From Micromonospora citrea (GTDB lineage Bacteria; Actinomycetota; Actinomycetes; Mycobacteriales; Micromonosporaceae): a DNA stretch of 64,000 bases. The notes under the pieces were generated by a model. It was not told where the DNA came from. It searched no databases and worked only from the letters and a program-made list of their open reading frames with translations. Positions 35,770-43,347 of this stretch are shown here, in pieces. A program made the translations under genes and the position numbers. The DNA is taken from the NCBI RefSeq assembly GCF_900090315.1, contig NZ_FMHZ01000002.1, forward strand, positions 3,876,501 to 3,940,500, read 5' to 3'. Every line of letters begins with the position of its first letter. Positions within the stretch are counted from its first letter, which is position 1.

Positions 35770-36666
35770 GTGACCGATCTGGTACGGGCCGCGGCCCCGG
35801 TGGTGATGGGCGTCCTCAACGTCACGCCCGACTCCTTCTCCGACGGCGGACGGTACGCCGACCTCGACGCCGCCGTCGGACACGGCGTGCGCCTGCTGGC
35901 CGAGGGCGCGCACCTCGTGGACGTCGGGGGCGAGTCCACCCGGCCGGGTTCCGACCGGGTCGACGCGGAGACCGAGACGGCCCGGGTGCTGCCGGTCGTG
36001 CGGGAGCTGGCCGCCGCCGGGGTGCCGGTCAGCGTCGACACCACCCGCGCGCGGGTCGCCGAGGCGGCCCTCGCCGTCGGCGCGGGCGTGGTCAACGACG
36101 TCTCCGGTGGCCTCGCCGACCCTGACATGGCCCGGGTGGTCCGGGACGCCGGCTGCCCCTGGGTGCTCATGCACTGGCGCGGCCACGCCCGCGAGATGGG
36201 CGAGCTGGCCCGCTACGGCGACGTGGTCGCCGACGTCCGCGCCGAGCTGGGCCGGCGCGTCGACGACGCGCTGCGGGCCGGCGTCGCCGCCGACCGGATC
36301 GTCATCGACCCGGGGCTCGGCTTCGCCAAGACGGCCGCGCACAACTGGGAGCTGAGCGCCCGCCTGCCCGAGCTGCTGGACCTCGGTTTCCCGCTGCTCT
36401 TCGCGTCCAGCCGCAAGGCCTACCTGGGCCGGTTGCTGGCGGGGCCCGACGGCGACCCCCGGCCGACGGACGGCCGGGACGTGGCCACCGTCGCCACCAG
36501 CCTGCTCGCGGTGGCGGCCGGCGCCTGGGGCGTCCGCGTGCACGACGTCCGCGCCACCGTCGACGCCCTCGCCGTCTGGCGGGCCACCGGCGCGCCCCGC
36601 CTGGCGTACGCGAGCACCGGCGCGGCCCCGGCGGACCGCGCCGTCGACGACGGAGGAGACCGATGA
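35770..36666 (+). CDS. folP: Dihydropteroate synthase
   Basis: 298 residues with a TIM-barrel DHPS signature: VMGVLNVTPDSFSDGGRY at the N terminus, HLVDVGGESTRPG, and the C-terminal SSRKAYLG. It joins p-aminobenzoate to 6-hydroxymethyl-dihydropterin diphosphate and is the sulfonamide target. The GTG at 35770 is chosen for its TACCGT hexamer at leaderless spacing; an in-frame ATG at 35704 would add a Pro/Arg-rich segment without homology. The stop overlaps folB (ATGA). Its own promoter explains how the fol genes keep working although separated from folE. Confidence 0.93.
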   Translation: MTDLVRAAAPVVMGVLNVTPDSFSDGGRYADLDAAVGHGVRLLAEGAHLVDVGGESTRPGSDRVDAETETARVLPVVRELAAAGVPVSVDTTRARVAEAALAVGAGVVNDVSGGLADPDMARVVRDAGCPWVLMHWRGHAREMGELARYGDVVADVRAELGRRVDDALRAGVAADRIVIDPGLGFAKTAAHNWELSARLPELLDLGFPLLFASSRKAYLGRLLAGPDGDPRPTDGRDVATVATSLLAVAAGAWGVRVHDVRATVDALAVWRATGAPRLAYASTGAAPADRAVDDGGDR

Positions 36667-37028
36667 CCGACCGCATCGAGCTGACCGGCCTGCGGGCGCA
36701 CGGCCGGCACGGGGTGTACGACTTCGAACGCGCCCAGGGGCAGGACTTCGTCGTCGACGCCGTGCTGGAGATGGACCTCGCCCCGGCGGCGCGCTCCGAC
36801 GAGGTGGGCGACACCGTCCACTACGGCGAACTGGCCGAGCGGCTGGTGGCGGTGGTGACCGGCGAGCCGGTCAACCTGATCGAGACGCTCGCCGACCGGC
36901 TGCTGGCCGTCTGCCTGGCCGACCCCAGGGTGGCGGCCGCCACAGTCACCGTGCACAAGCCGGAGGCGCCCGTCCCGCACGCCTTCACCGACGTGGCCGT
37001 CACCATGACCCGGCGGCGGGACCGGTGA
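36663..37028 (+). CDS. folB: Dihydroneopterin aldolase
   Basis: 121 residues, the usual size of the octameric aldolase that splits 7,8-dihydroneopterin into 6-hydroxymethyl-dihydropterin and glycolaldehyde. Motifs include IELTGLRAHGRHGVYDFERAQGQ with the substrate Glu/Gln region, NLIETLADRLLAVC and the catalytic Lys in TVHKPEAPVP. It is coupled to folP and folK by 4-bp overlaps at both ends. Confidence 0.93.
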   Translation: MTDRIELTGLRAHGRHGVYDFERAQGQDFVVDAVLEMDLAPAARSDEVGDTVHYGELAERLVAVVTGEPVNLIETLADRLLAVCLADPRVAAATVTVHKPEAPVPHAFTDVAVTMTRRRDR

Positions 37029-37549
37029 CCCGCGCCGTCCTCTCCCTCGGCAGCAACCTCGGCGACCGGCTGGCCCACCTGCGCTCGGCCGTGTCGGGGT
37101 TCGGCGACGACGTGCTCCTGGTCTCCGGCGTCTACGAGACTCCACCGTGGGGGGACGCGGACCAGCCCGCGTACCTCAACGCGGTGCTGCTCGCCGAGGA
37201 TCCGGCCGCGACGCCGCGCGACTGGCTGGAGCGGGCCCGGGCGGCGGAGCGGGCCGCCGGGCGGACCCGCGACCCGGGGCGGCGCTTCGGGCCGCGCACC
37301 CTGGACGTCGACGTCATCGCCGTCTGGGCCGACGACGAGCCGGTGCTCAGCGACGACCCGGAGCTGACGCTGCCGCACCCCCGCGCGCACCTGCGGGCCT
37401 TCGTGCTGCGGCCGTGGATCGACATCCAGCCGTACGGCCGGCTGCCCGGGCACGGCTGGCTGACCGACCTGCTCAACACCGGTCCCGCCGCCGCCGACGC
37501 GCTGGATCTGCGCCCCCGGCCGGATCTGACGATAGAGTCGACGGCATGA
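37025..37549 (+). CDS. folK: 6-hydroxymethyl-7,8-dihydropterin pyrophosphokinase
   Basis: 174 residues. SLGSNLGDR at the N terminus, VSGVYETPPWG, and the HPPK signature RDPGRRFGPRTLDVDVI with the two metal-binding Asp residues are all present. It transfers diphosphate from ATP to the pterin, making the DHPS substrate. The GTG overlaps the folB stop by 4 bp. A DUF3180 membrane gene follows after 19 bp. Confidence 0.93.
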   Translation: MTRAVLSLGSNLGDRLAHLRSAVSGFGDDVLLVSGVYETPPWGDADQPAYLNAVLLAEDPAATPRDWLERARAAERAAGRTRDPGRRFGPRTLDVDVIAVWADDEPVLSDDPELTLPHPRAHLRAFVLRPWIDIQPYGRLPGHGWLTDLLNTGPAAADALDLRPRPDLTIESTA

Positions 37550-37568
37550 CCCAGTGGAGCCGGCCGGC

Positions 37569-38111
37569 ATGACGCAGGCGCGATCCCCACGCCCGGGCGG
37601 GACGGGTCCCGACCGGTCCCGGATGGGCCCCACCCGGATCTCCACCCTGGTGGTGGCCGGCCTCGCCGCCGCCGCGGTGGCCTGGCTGCTGATCAGCACC
37701 CTCTACTACGACTACCTGCCCGACCTGCCGTGGCTGCCGGTGGTCACGCTGGCGGCGCTCGCCGTGCTGGAGGCGTACGCCGCGGTCAACACCCGGGGGC
37801 GGATCGAGCGCCGGCCGGGCCGCGACCCGGTCAACCCGCTGCTGGTCGCCCGCTTCGTGGTGCTGGCCAAGGCGTCATCGCTGGCCGGTGCCATCTTCGC
37901 CGGCTTCTACGGCGGGCTGACCGGATGGCTCTTCGTCGAGCAGACGGAGGCCGCGATGGACGACCGGCCGATCGCCGGCGCCGGTCTGCTCGCCGGGCTG
38001 GCCCTGGTGGCGGCGGCGCTCTGGCTGGAGCGCTCCTGCCGGGTGCCCGAGCAGGAGGACGACGAGGACCGCGAGCCCGGCGACCGGGACAACCGCCCCG
38101 GCGCACGCTGA
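37569..38111 (+). CDS. DUF3180 family membrane protein
   Basis: 180 residues with four membrane helices (ISTLVVAGLAAAAVAWLLIS, LPVVTLAALAVLEAYAAV, VLAKASSLAGAIFAGFYGG, AGLLAGLALVAAALWLE) and an acidic C terminus. The segment NPLLVARFVVLAKASSLAG is the conserved core of DUF3180, a family that follows folK throughout Actinobacteria but has no known function. The ATG at 37569 is chosen; GTG 37554 and ATG 37624 are alternatives. Confidence 0.85.
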   Translation: MTQARSPRPGGTGPDRSRMGPTRISTLVVAGLAAAAVAWLLISTLYYDYLPDLPWLPVVTLAALAVLEAYAAVNTRGRIERRPGRDPVNPLLVARFVVLAKASSLAGAIFAGFYGGLTGWLFVEQTEAAMDDRPIAGAGLLAGLALVAAALWLERSCRVPEQEDDEDREPGDRDNRPGAR

Positions 38112-38231
38112 CGCGGGGGGTTACGCCCGGCCCCGCACGCGGGTACGGTGCCTGCGACCGGAGAGCAACGGCCGCCCTCGGCCCGCCCGCGCGTCGGACC
38201 TGGACGAGCGGCCACGTGGGAGGCGGCCGTC

Positions 38232-39446
38232 ATGGGGCACGACGAACCGGGGCGCGACCCGTCCGCCGAGCCCTCGTCCGGCATCCCCGCCTCCGTACTG
38301 GACAACGCCTTCGACGACCCGGCGCACGGGGAGCCCGGCCGGGACCGGTTCGCCGTGCACCTCGTCTGGGAGTCGCTGCTCCTCGTCGCCCTCGCCGCCG
38401 GGACGTTCCTGCTCTGGCGGGAGCACCCGGACGCGCTGCGCGGGGACGGGCTGCGCTCGCTGCTGCTCGACGCGGTCGTGCTCGGGCTGCTGGCGCTGGC
38501 CGCCGGGCTGAGCCTGCGCACCGCCGCGGTCAACCTCGCGGTCGGCCCGGTGGCGGTCGCCGCCGCCCTGCACGTGGCCGAGCAGGGCGACCGGGGCGTC
38601 ACGGCGGCCGCCGGGCCGGCCCTCGCGGTCGCCGCGCTGGGCGGGCTCGCCCTGGCGCTGGTCGTGGTGGTGCTGCACGTTCCCGGCTGGGCCGCCAGCC
38701 TCGCCGGCGCGGCGGGGGTGATCGTGTACGTCGAGCAGCGCTCCGCGCCGGTCCTGCCGCAGGGCGACTACGACCCCGGGCGCGGCGCGCCGCACCTCTT
38801 CGCCGGGTTCGCGGCCGTCGCCGTGCTCGGCGGGATGTTCGCGGCGGTGCGGGCCGTACGCCGGCTGGTCGGCCGGTTCCGCCCGGTCGTCGACCCGGCC
38901 CGCCGCCGTGGTGTGGTCGCGGCGGTGGTCACCTCGGGCGCGCTCGTCGGCTCCACCGTGCTGGCCGCGCTCGCCGGCATGCTCGCCGCCTCCCGCGGCA
39001 CCGGGCCGGTCGTTCCCGAGGCCGGGCTGGACTGGACGGTGCTGGCCGTGGGCGTGGCGCTGCTCGCCGGCACCAGCGCGTACGGCCGGCGGGGCGGGGT
39101 GTTCGGCACCCTGCTGGCGGTCTGCCTGGTCGCGGTCCTCGTCGAGTACGCGCAGGCGCGGGGCTGGACGGTGAGCCGCTGGGCGTTCGGCGCGGCGGCG
39201 TTCGGCGTGGGGCTGCTGGTGACCCGCCTGGTCGAGGCGTACGGCAGGCCGGCGGCCGGGGCGGCGGCGGAGCCGGTCCCGGTCGGGGACGGCCGGATCG
39301 GCACGAGCTGGACGGCGTCCCGGCCCGACCCGGTCGGCGACTGGCCGCCGGCCCTGCCGGCGCAGTCCACCGGGAACCCGGTCGACCCGTGGAGCGTGCC
39401 GCGGTGGGACGCGGAGCCCCGCCGGTGGGACAACGACGACCGGTGA
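38232..39446 (+). CDS. Polytopic membrane protein of unknown function
   Basis: 404 residues. Ten or so hydrophobic helices (LVWESLLLVALAAGTFLLW, LLLDAVVLGLLALAAGLSL, AVNLAVGPVAVAAALHVA and others) are followed by a Pro/Trp-rich cytosolic tail. The segment AAGLSLRTAAVNLAVGPVAVAAA resembles the core of permeases of the sugar/branched-chain amino-acid ABC class, but no ATPase or binding-protein gene adjoins it. The ATG at 38232 has GGGAGG 8 nt upstream. TACGGT at 38144-38149 may be the -10 site. I cannot name a substrate. Confidence 0.75.
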   Translation: MGHDEPGRDPSAEPSSGIPASVLDNAFDDPAHGEPGRDRFAVHLVWESLLLVALAAGTFLLWREHPDALRGDGLRSLLLDAVVLGLLALAAGLSLRTAAVNLAVGPVAVAAALHVAEQGDRGVTAAAGPALAVAALGGLALALVVVVLHVPGWAASLAGAAGVIVYVEQRSAPVLPQGDYDPGRGAPHLFAGFAAVAVLGGMFAAVRAVRRLVGRFRPVVDPARRRGVVAAVVTSGALVGSTVLAALAGMLAASRGTGPVVPEAGLDWTVLAVGVALLAGTSAYGRRGGVFGTLLAVCLVAVLVEYAQARGWTVSRWAFGAAAFGVGLLVTRLVEAYGRPAAGAAAEPVPVGDGRIGTSWTASRPDPVGDWPPALPAQSTGNPVDPWSVPRWDAEPRRWDNDDR

Positions 39447-39660
39447 CCCGGCAGGGTCGGACGACCCGGCACGGCGGGTGATCCGGCGCGGTCGGACGAC
39501 CCGGCGCGGCCGGTGATCCGGCGCGGCCGGTGGCCCGGCCCCTGGCCCCGCACGGCCGGTGATCCGGCGTGGCCCACGACCCCGCACGGCCGGTGACCCG
39601 GCCCGGCCCCCGGGCCCCGCACGGCCGGTGTCGGGTGACGGTGCGGTGCCGCGTCCACCC
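39447..39660. repeat. GC-rich degenerate tandem repeats after the membrane protein gene
   Basis: About ten degenerate copies of an ~18-20 bp unit of the type CACGGCCGGTGATCCGGC, with variants CGACCCGGCGCGG and CCCCGCACGGCCGGTG, fill the gap. It is non-coding. Many copies contain GGCCGG cores that could pair. Confidence 0.65.
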
Positions 39661-39682
39661 GGCCGGGAGTGATCTCGCCGGT

Positions 39683-39688
39683 TAGGCT
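39683..39688 (+). promoter_or_regulatory. -10 hexamer for a leaderless small gene
   Basis: TAGGCT lies 7 nt before the ATG at 39696, and no ribosome binding site lies between. Confidence 0.55.
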
Positions 39689-39695
39689 CGGCGGC

Positions 39696-40010
39696 ATGAC
39701 CGACACACCATCGACCTCCGCGGGCCCCTCGTTCGAGGAACTCGACGCGCTGTCCACTGAGGAGCTGCGGGAGCGCGCCTTCGCGGTCGCCCGGGAGCGC
39801 CGCGACGTGGGCTTCTTCTGGTCGGTGCTGCGGCACCTGCCGAACGCGGACGAGGCCGCGGCCCTCGACGGCGCGCCCAACTCGGTCGGGCCGACCATCG
39901 ACGAGGCCGCCGCGCTGTGGCGGGAGCTGACCGGCCACGGCTACGAGGAGTCCGCGCCGCTGCTGCGGGCAGCCTTCATCGACTACCTGATGAAGCACCC
40001 GCGGAAGTGA
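39696..40010 (+). CDS. Small conserved-looking helical protein, 104 residues
   Basis: 104 residues, soluble, mostly helical (SFEELDALSTEELRERAFAVARERRD...). No catalytic motif is seen and I do not recognise a family. The ATG at 39696 is chosen for the TAGGCT hexamer 7 nt upstream; an in-frame GTG/ATG at 39669 would start within that promoter. It is followed 60 bp later by a small membrane protein gene. Confidence 0.75.
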   Translation: MTDTPSTSAGPSFEELDALSTEELRERAFAVARERRDVGFFWSVLRHLPNADEAAALDGAPNSVGPTIDEAAALWRELTGHGYEESAPLLRAAFIDYLMKHPRK

Positions 40011-40070
40011 CGGCGGCCGGCGGCCCCGGGCAGGTTTGCCCCCCGCGGTCCGCCGGGAACTGATCGGATC

Positions 40071-40568
40071 ATGGCGCTCTCGAACCCGCCGCGTACCGGC
40101 GGCCGCTACGGAACTGCGGCGGGCACGGGAGCGCTCGCCGCGCTCCTGCTGGTCGCCGTCTGCGGCAGCCCGGCGTACGTCGGCTGGGCAGCGGGCACCG
40201 ACCCCAACTCCGCCGGCGGTTGGTTCCTGCAGTTGCTCTCCTGGCCGGCCTGGCGCTTCGACGGCGACGGGGCGGCCGGCGGGCTGGTGGCCGGGAACCT
40301 GCGGGCCGTCCTGCTGGTGATCCTGGCGGTGGTCTTCCTCTACGTACTGCCGGCCTCGCAGGTGGCGCGGGTGCAGGGGTCGGCCAGCCAGTTCTTCTCC
40401 GGCTGGGCCGCTTACGTCCTGGCCAGCGGGTTCGCCTCGCTGATCGCCGCCTTCCTCGGCCCCGACCCCGCGCTGCTCGTGGCGCTCCAGTCGGCCGGCG
40501 CCGGCGCGACGTACGGCTTTCTGTCCGGCTGGATCATCGGCACGGCCAGCCTCGGCGGGCGCGCCTGA
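40071..40568 (+). CDS. Small polytopic membrane protein, 165 residues
   Basis: 165 residues with about four membrane helices (GALAALLLVAVCGSPAYVGW, LRAVLLVILAVVFLYVLPA, WAAYVLASGFASLIAAFLG, ATYGFLSGWIIGTAS). No family recognised. It converges with the ABC ATPase gene, with 15 bp between stops. Confidence 0.75.
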   Translation: MALSNPPRTGGRYGTAAGTGALAALLLVAVCGSPAYVGWAAGTDPNSAGGWFLQLLSWPAWRFDGDGAAGGLVAGNLRAVLLVILAVVFLYVLPASQVARVQGSASQFFSGWAAYVLASGFASLIAAFLGPDPALLVALQSAGAGATYGFLSGWIIGTASLGGRA

Positions 40569-40583
40569 CGATCCGCCCCGGCC

Positions 40584-41585
40584 TCAGAGGCCCGGCCGGC
40601 CGAGTTCGAGCAGCCGCGTCCGGCTGAGCACGCCCACCGGCCGCCCCTCGTCGGTCACCACCACCCGGTCCGCGGCCGAGGTCAGCAGCGCCCCCAGCGC
40701 GTCGTACGCCGAACCGCCCAGCGGCACCGTCGGCAGGTCGACCACGCCGCTCTCGGGCAACGGTTCGACGGCCGCGGCGGTGAGCGGGGTGACCGCCAGC
40801 CGGCGGATGCCCCGGTCGGCGCCGACGAACTCGCGGACGAAGGGCGTGGCCGGCGCGCCGAGCACGGCGGCCGGCGTGTCGTACTGCTCCAGGCGACCGC
40901 CCTCGGAGAGCACGGCGATCCGGTCGCCCAGCCGGACCGCCTCGTCGAGGTCGTGGGTGACCAGCACGATCGTCTTGCGCACCTCGGCCTGGAGCCGGAG
41001 GAACTCCTCCTGCAGCCGCGTCCGGGCGATCGGGTCGACGGCCGAGAACGGCTCGTCCATCAGCAGCACCACCGGGTCGGCGGCCAGCGCCCGGGCCACC
41101 CCGACCCGTTGCCGCTGCCCGCCGGAGAGCTCGTGCGGGTAGCGGCGGCCGAACGTGGCCGGGTCGAGCCCCACCAGCTCCAGCAGCTCGTCGACGCGGC
41201 GGCGGCTGCGCTCACGGGGCCAGCCGAGCAGCCGGGGCACGGTGGCGACGTTGGCGCTGACCGTCTGGTGCGGGAAGAGCCCGACGTTCTGGATCACGTA
41301 GCCGATCCGGCGGCGCAGCCGGACCGGGTCCACGCGGGTGACGTCCTCGCCGTCGAGCAGGATCCGCCCGCCGGTCGGCTCGATGAGCCGGTTGACCATC
41401 CGGAGCACCGTGGACTTGCCGCAGCCCGACGGCCCGATGAGCACCACCAGCTCGCCGGCGGCGATGTCCAGGCTCAGCTCGCGTACGGCCTCGGTGCCGT
41501 CGGGATAGCGCTTGTGGATCCCCTCCAGCGCGATCGACGCCGCGCGGGGCTCGTCGTGACCCGTGGTTGCCGGGGTAACGTCCAC
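40584..41585 (-). CDS. Osmoprotectant-type ABC transporter ATP-binding protein
   Basis: 333 residues. Walker A GPSGCGKST, Q-loop QNVGLFPH, signature LSGGQRQRV and Walker B VVLLMDEPFSAVDP are all intact. The C-terminal ~90 residues carry a CBS-like regulatory segment (DRVVVTDEGRPVGVLSRTRLLEL), as in OpuCA/ProV glycine betaine/choline importers. The GTG at 41585 has GGAAGGA at good spacing on the minus strand. It is divergent from the permease genes, only 2 bp between start codons, which is unusual because the other components are on the opposite strand. Confidence 0.9.
   Translation of the reverse strand: MDVTPATTGHDEPRAASIALEGIHKRYPDGTEAVRELSLDIAAGELVVLIGPSGCGKSTVLRMVNRLIEPTGGRILLDGEDVTRVDPVRLRRRIGYVIQNVGLFPHQTVSANVATVPRLLGWPRERSRRRVDELLELVGLDPATFGRRYPHELSGGQRQRVGVARALAADPVVLLMDEPFSAVDPIARTRLQEEFLRLQAEVRKTIVLVTHDLDEAVRLGDRIAVLSEGGRLEQYDTPAAVLGAPATPFVREFVGADRGIRRLAVTPLTAAAVEPLPESGVVDLPTVPLGGSAYDALGALLTSAADRVVVTDEGRPVGVLSRTRLLELGRPGL
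41576..41581 (+). promoter_or_regulatory. -10 hexamer for the leaderless permease operon, inside the ABC ATPase gene
   Basis: TAACGT ends 6 nt before the permease ATG (41588). It lies within the first codons of the divergent ATPase gene, whose own promoter must lie within the permease coding sequence (for example around the TAGCTC at about 41601-41606 read on the minus strand). Confidence 0.5.
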
Positions 41586-41587
41586 AC

Positions 41588-42274
41588 ATGTCCTTCCGCC
41601 TGAGCTACCGGGCCGACCCGGGTAACCCGTGGTTTTCCTGGCAGTACGTGCGGGACAACTCTGACACGATCCTCGCCGCCGTGCGGGAGCACACCTCGCT
41701 GACCGTGCGCGCGGTGCTGATCGCCGCCCTGATCGCCCTGCCGCTGGCCGTGGCCGCGTACTGGTTCCGCCCGCTGGCGGGGCCGGTGCTGGCCCTCACC
41801 GGGGTGCTCTACACGGTGCCGTCGCTGGCGCTGTTCGCGTTCATCGCGCCCTACCTGGGCATCGGCGCGGTGACGGTGCTCACCGTGGTGGTCCTCTACG
41901 CGCTGCTGGTGATCGTCCGCAACGCCGTCGCCGGGCTCAACCAGGTGCCTCCCGAGGTCCGCGAGGCGGCGGAGGGGATGGGGTACGGCCGCTGGGGCCG
42001 GCTGTTCCGGGTGGAGCTGCCGCTGGCGCTGCCGGGCATCCTCACCGGGCTGCGGCTGGCCACGGTGTCCACCGTGGCCCTGGTGACCGTGGGCGTCGTG
42101 ATCGGGCGGGGCGGCCTCGGGCAGTTGATCTTCGCCGGCTTCCAGAACAACTTCTACAAGGCGCAGATCATGACGGGGACGCTGCTCTGCGTCCTGCTCG
42201 CGCTGGTGCTCGACCTGGTCCTGGCCGGCGTGGGCCGGCTGCTCACCCCCTGGCTGCGGAGAAGGTCGGCATGA
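41588..42274 (+). CDS. Osmoprotectant-type ABC transporter permease 1
   Basis: 228 residues, about six helices. The EAA-loop AAEGMGYGRWGRLFRVELPLALPGILTGL and the N-terminal WFSWQYVRDNSDTILAAVREH are typical of OpuCB/OpuCD permeases for glycine betaine, choline or carnitine. The ATG at 41588 is probably leaderless. The stop overlaps a 20-codon ORF (ATGA) that in turn overlaps permease 2. Confidence 0.9.
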   Translation: MSFRLSYRADPGNPWFSWQYVRDNSDTILAAVREHTSLTVRAVLIAALIALPLAVAAYWFRPLAGPVLALTGVLYTVPSLALFAFIAPYLGIGAVTVLTVVVLYALLVIVRNAVAGLNQVPPEVREAAEGMGYGRWGRLFRVELPLALPGILTGLRLATVSTVALVTVGVVIGRGGLGQLIFAGFQNNFYKAQIMTGTLLCVLLALVLDLVLAGVGRLLTPWLRRRSA

Positions 42275-42333
42275 GCGCGACGGCGGCGGTGCGGCGGAGC
42301 CGCGTGGTGGCGATCGTGGGGCGGGCCCGGTGA
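42271..42333 (+). CDS. 20-codon bridging ORF between the two permease genes
   Basis: The ATG at 42271 overlaps the permease 1 stop (ATGA) and its TGA overlaps the permease 2 GTG (GTGA). It encodes 20 residues, MSATAAVRRSRVVAIVGRAR, basic with a short hydrophobic part. It would couple translation of the two permeases by successive termination-reinitiation. It could also be chance or a remnant of a longer permease 2 N terminus. Confidence 0.4.
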   Translation: MSATAAVRRSRVVAIVGRAR

Positions 42334-43052
42334 ACCCGGTCGAGGCGGCGCTGGTCTGGCTCAACGATCCGCTGAACTGGACCAACCCGGGCGGGATCCT
42401 GGACCGGCTCGGCGAGCATCTGTCGATGTCGGCGCTGGCGGTGGCGCTGGGCTGCCTGGTCGCCTGGCCGGTCGGGCTCTGGCTCGGGCACACGGGTCGC
42501 GGCGGCGGCCTGGTGGTGCTGGTGTCGAACGTCACGCTCGCCGTGCCGACGTTGGCCCTGCTCACCATCCTGCCGCTGACCTTCCTCGGCTTCGGCCGGC
42601 CGTCGGTGGTGGTCGCGCTGGCCGTCTTCGCGGTGCCGCCGCTGCTGGCCAACGCGTACACGGGGGTGCGGCAGGTCGACCCCGAGGCGCGCGACGCGGC
42701 CCGCGGGATGGGTTTCTCCGGGTGGCAGCTGCTGCGCCGGGTCGAGCTGCCGCTGGCGGTGCCGTACCTGGCCGCCGGGCTGCGTACGGCCGCGGTGCAG
42801 GTGGTGGCGACCGCCGCGCTGGCCTCCTTCGTCAACGGCGGCGGCCTCGGCCAGATCATCCGTGCCGGCTTCGGGCTGGACATCGCCGCCGGCGGCGGTC
42901 AGATCCTCGCGGGCGGCGTGCTCGTGGCCGGGCTGGCCGTCCTGGTCGAGCTGGTGCTGGCGCTGGTCGAGCGGCTGGTCACCCCGCGCCCGCTGCGGGC
43001 CGACCGCCGTCGGGCCCGGCGGCGGGCGGCGGACGCCCTGGCCGGCGGCTGA
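42330..43052 (+). CDS. Osmoprotectant-type ABC transporter permease 2
   Basis: 240 residues, about six helices. The EAA-loop AARGMGFSGWQLLRRVELPLAVPYLAAGL and the FVNGGGLGQIIRAGF segment are typical of OpuC permeases. The GTG at 42330 overlaps the stop of the 20-codon ORF. The C terminus is Arg-rich. The substrate-binding protein gene follows after 295 bp on the same strand. Confidence 0.9.
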   Translation: MNPVEAALVWLNDPLNWTNPGGILDRLGEHLSMSALAVALGCLVAWPVGLWLGHTGRGGGLVVLVSNVTLAVPTLALLTILPLTFLGFGRPSVVVALAVFAVPPLLANAYTGVRQVDPEARDAARGMGFSGWQLLRRVELPLAVPYLAAGLRTAAVQVVATAALASFVNGGGLGQIIRAGFGLDIAAGGGQILAGGVLVAGLAVLVELVLALVERLVTPRPLRADRRRARRRAADALAGG

Positions 43053-43232
43053 GCGCGTCGACCACGGCGCCCGGCCCGGTGGCTGACCGCGTCCGACCCC
43101 GGCCCTGCCGGGGCGGAGGACGTCGCGTCGGATGAGCGCCGACGGCGGACGGCTGACCGCGGGTGACGATCCGGTGACAAAGCCCTCCTCGGGTTGTCGG
43201 ACCCGCGTGGAGGATGTTGGGTGGGAGATCAC

Positions 43233-43292
43233 GGGCGACCGGAATCGGCTTCGCCCCTCGGCCACAGCGGGCGACCGGAGAGCGGATCGCCC
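43233..43292. repeat. Two similar 24-bp hairpin motifs upstream of the binding-protein gene
   Basis: 43233-43256 and 43269-43292 share GGGCGACCGGA...CGG.TTCGCCC/ATCGCCC and each can fold as GGGCGA/TCGCCC. They lie 56-115 bp before the ATG at 43348. They may be regulatory or part of a leader; the rest of 43053-43347 shows nothing clear. Confidence 0.45.
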
Positions 43293-43347
43293 GTCGGACA
43301 CGCGGCCGGCCCGTAGGGCCGCGCCGGGACACGGAAGGCGGGCACTG

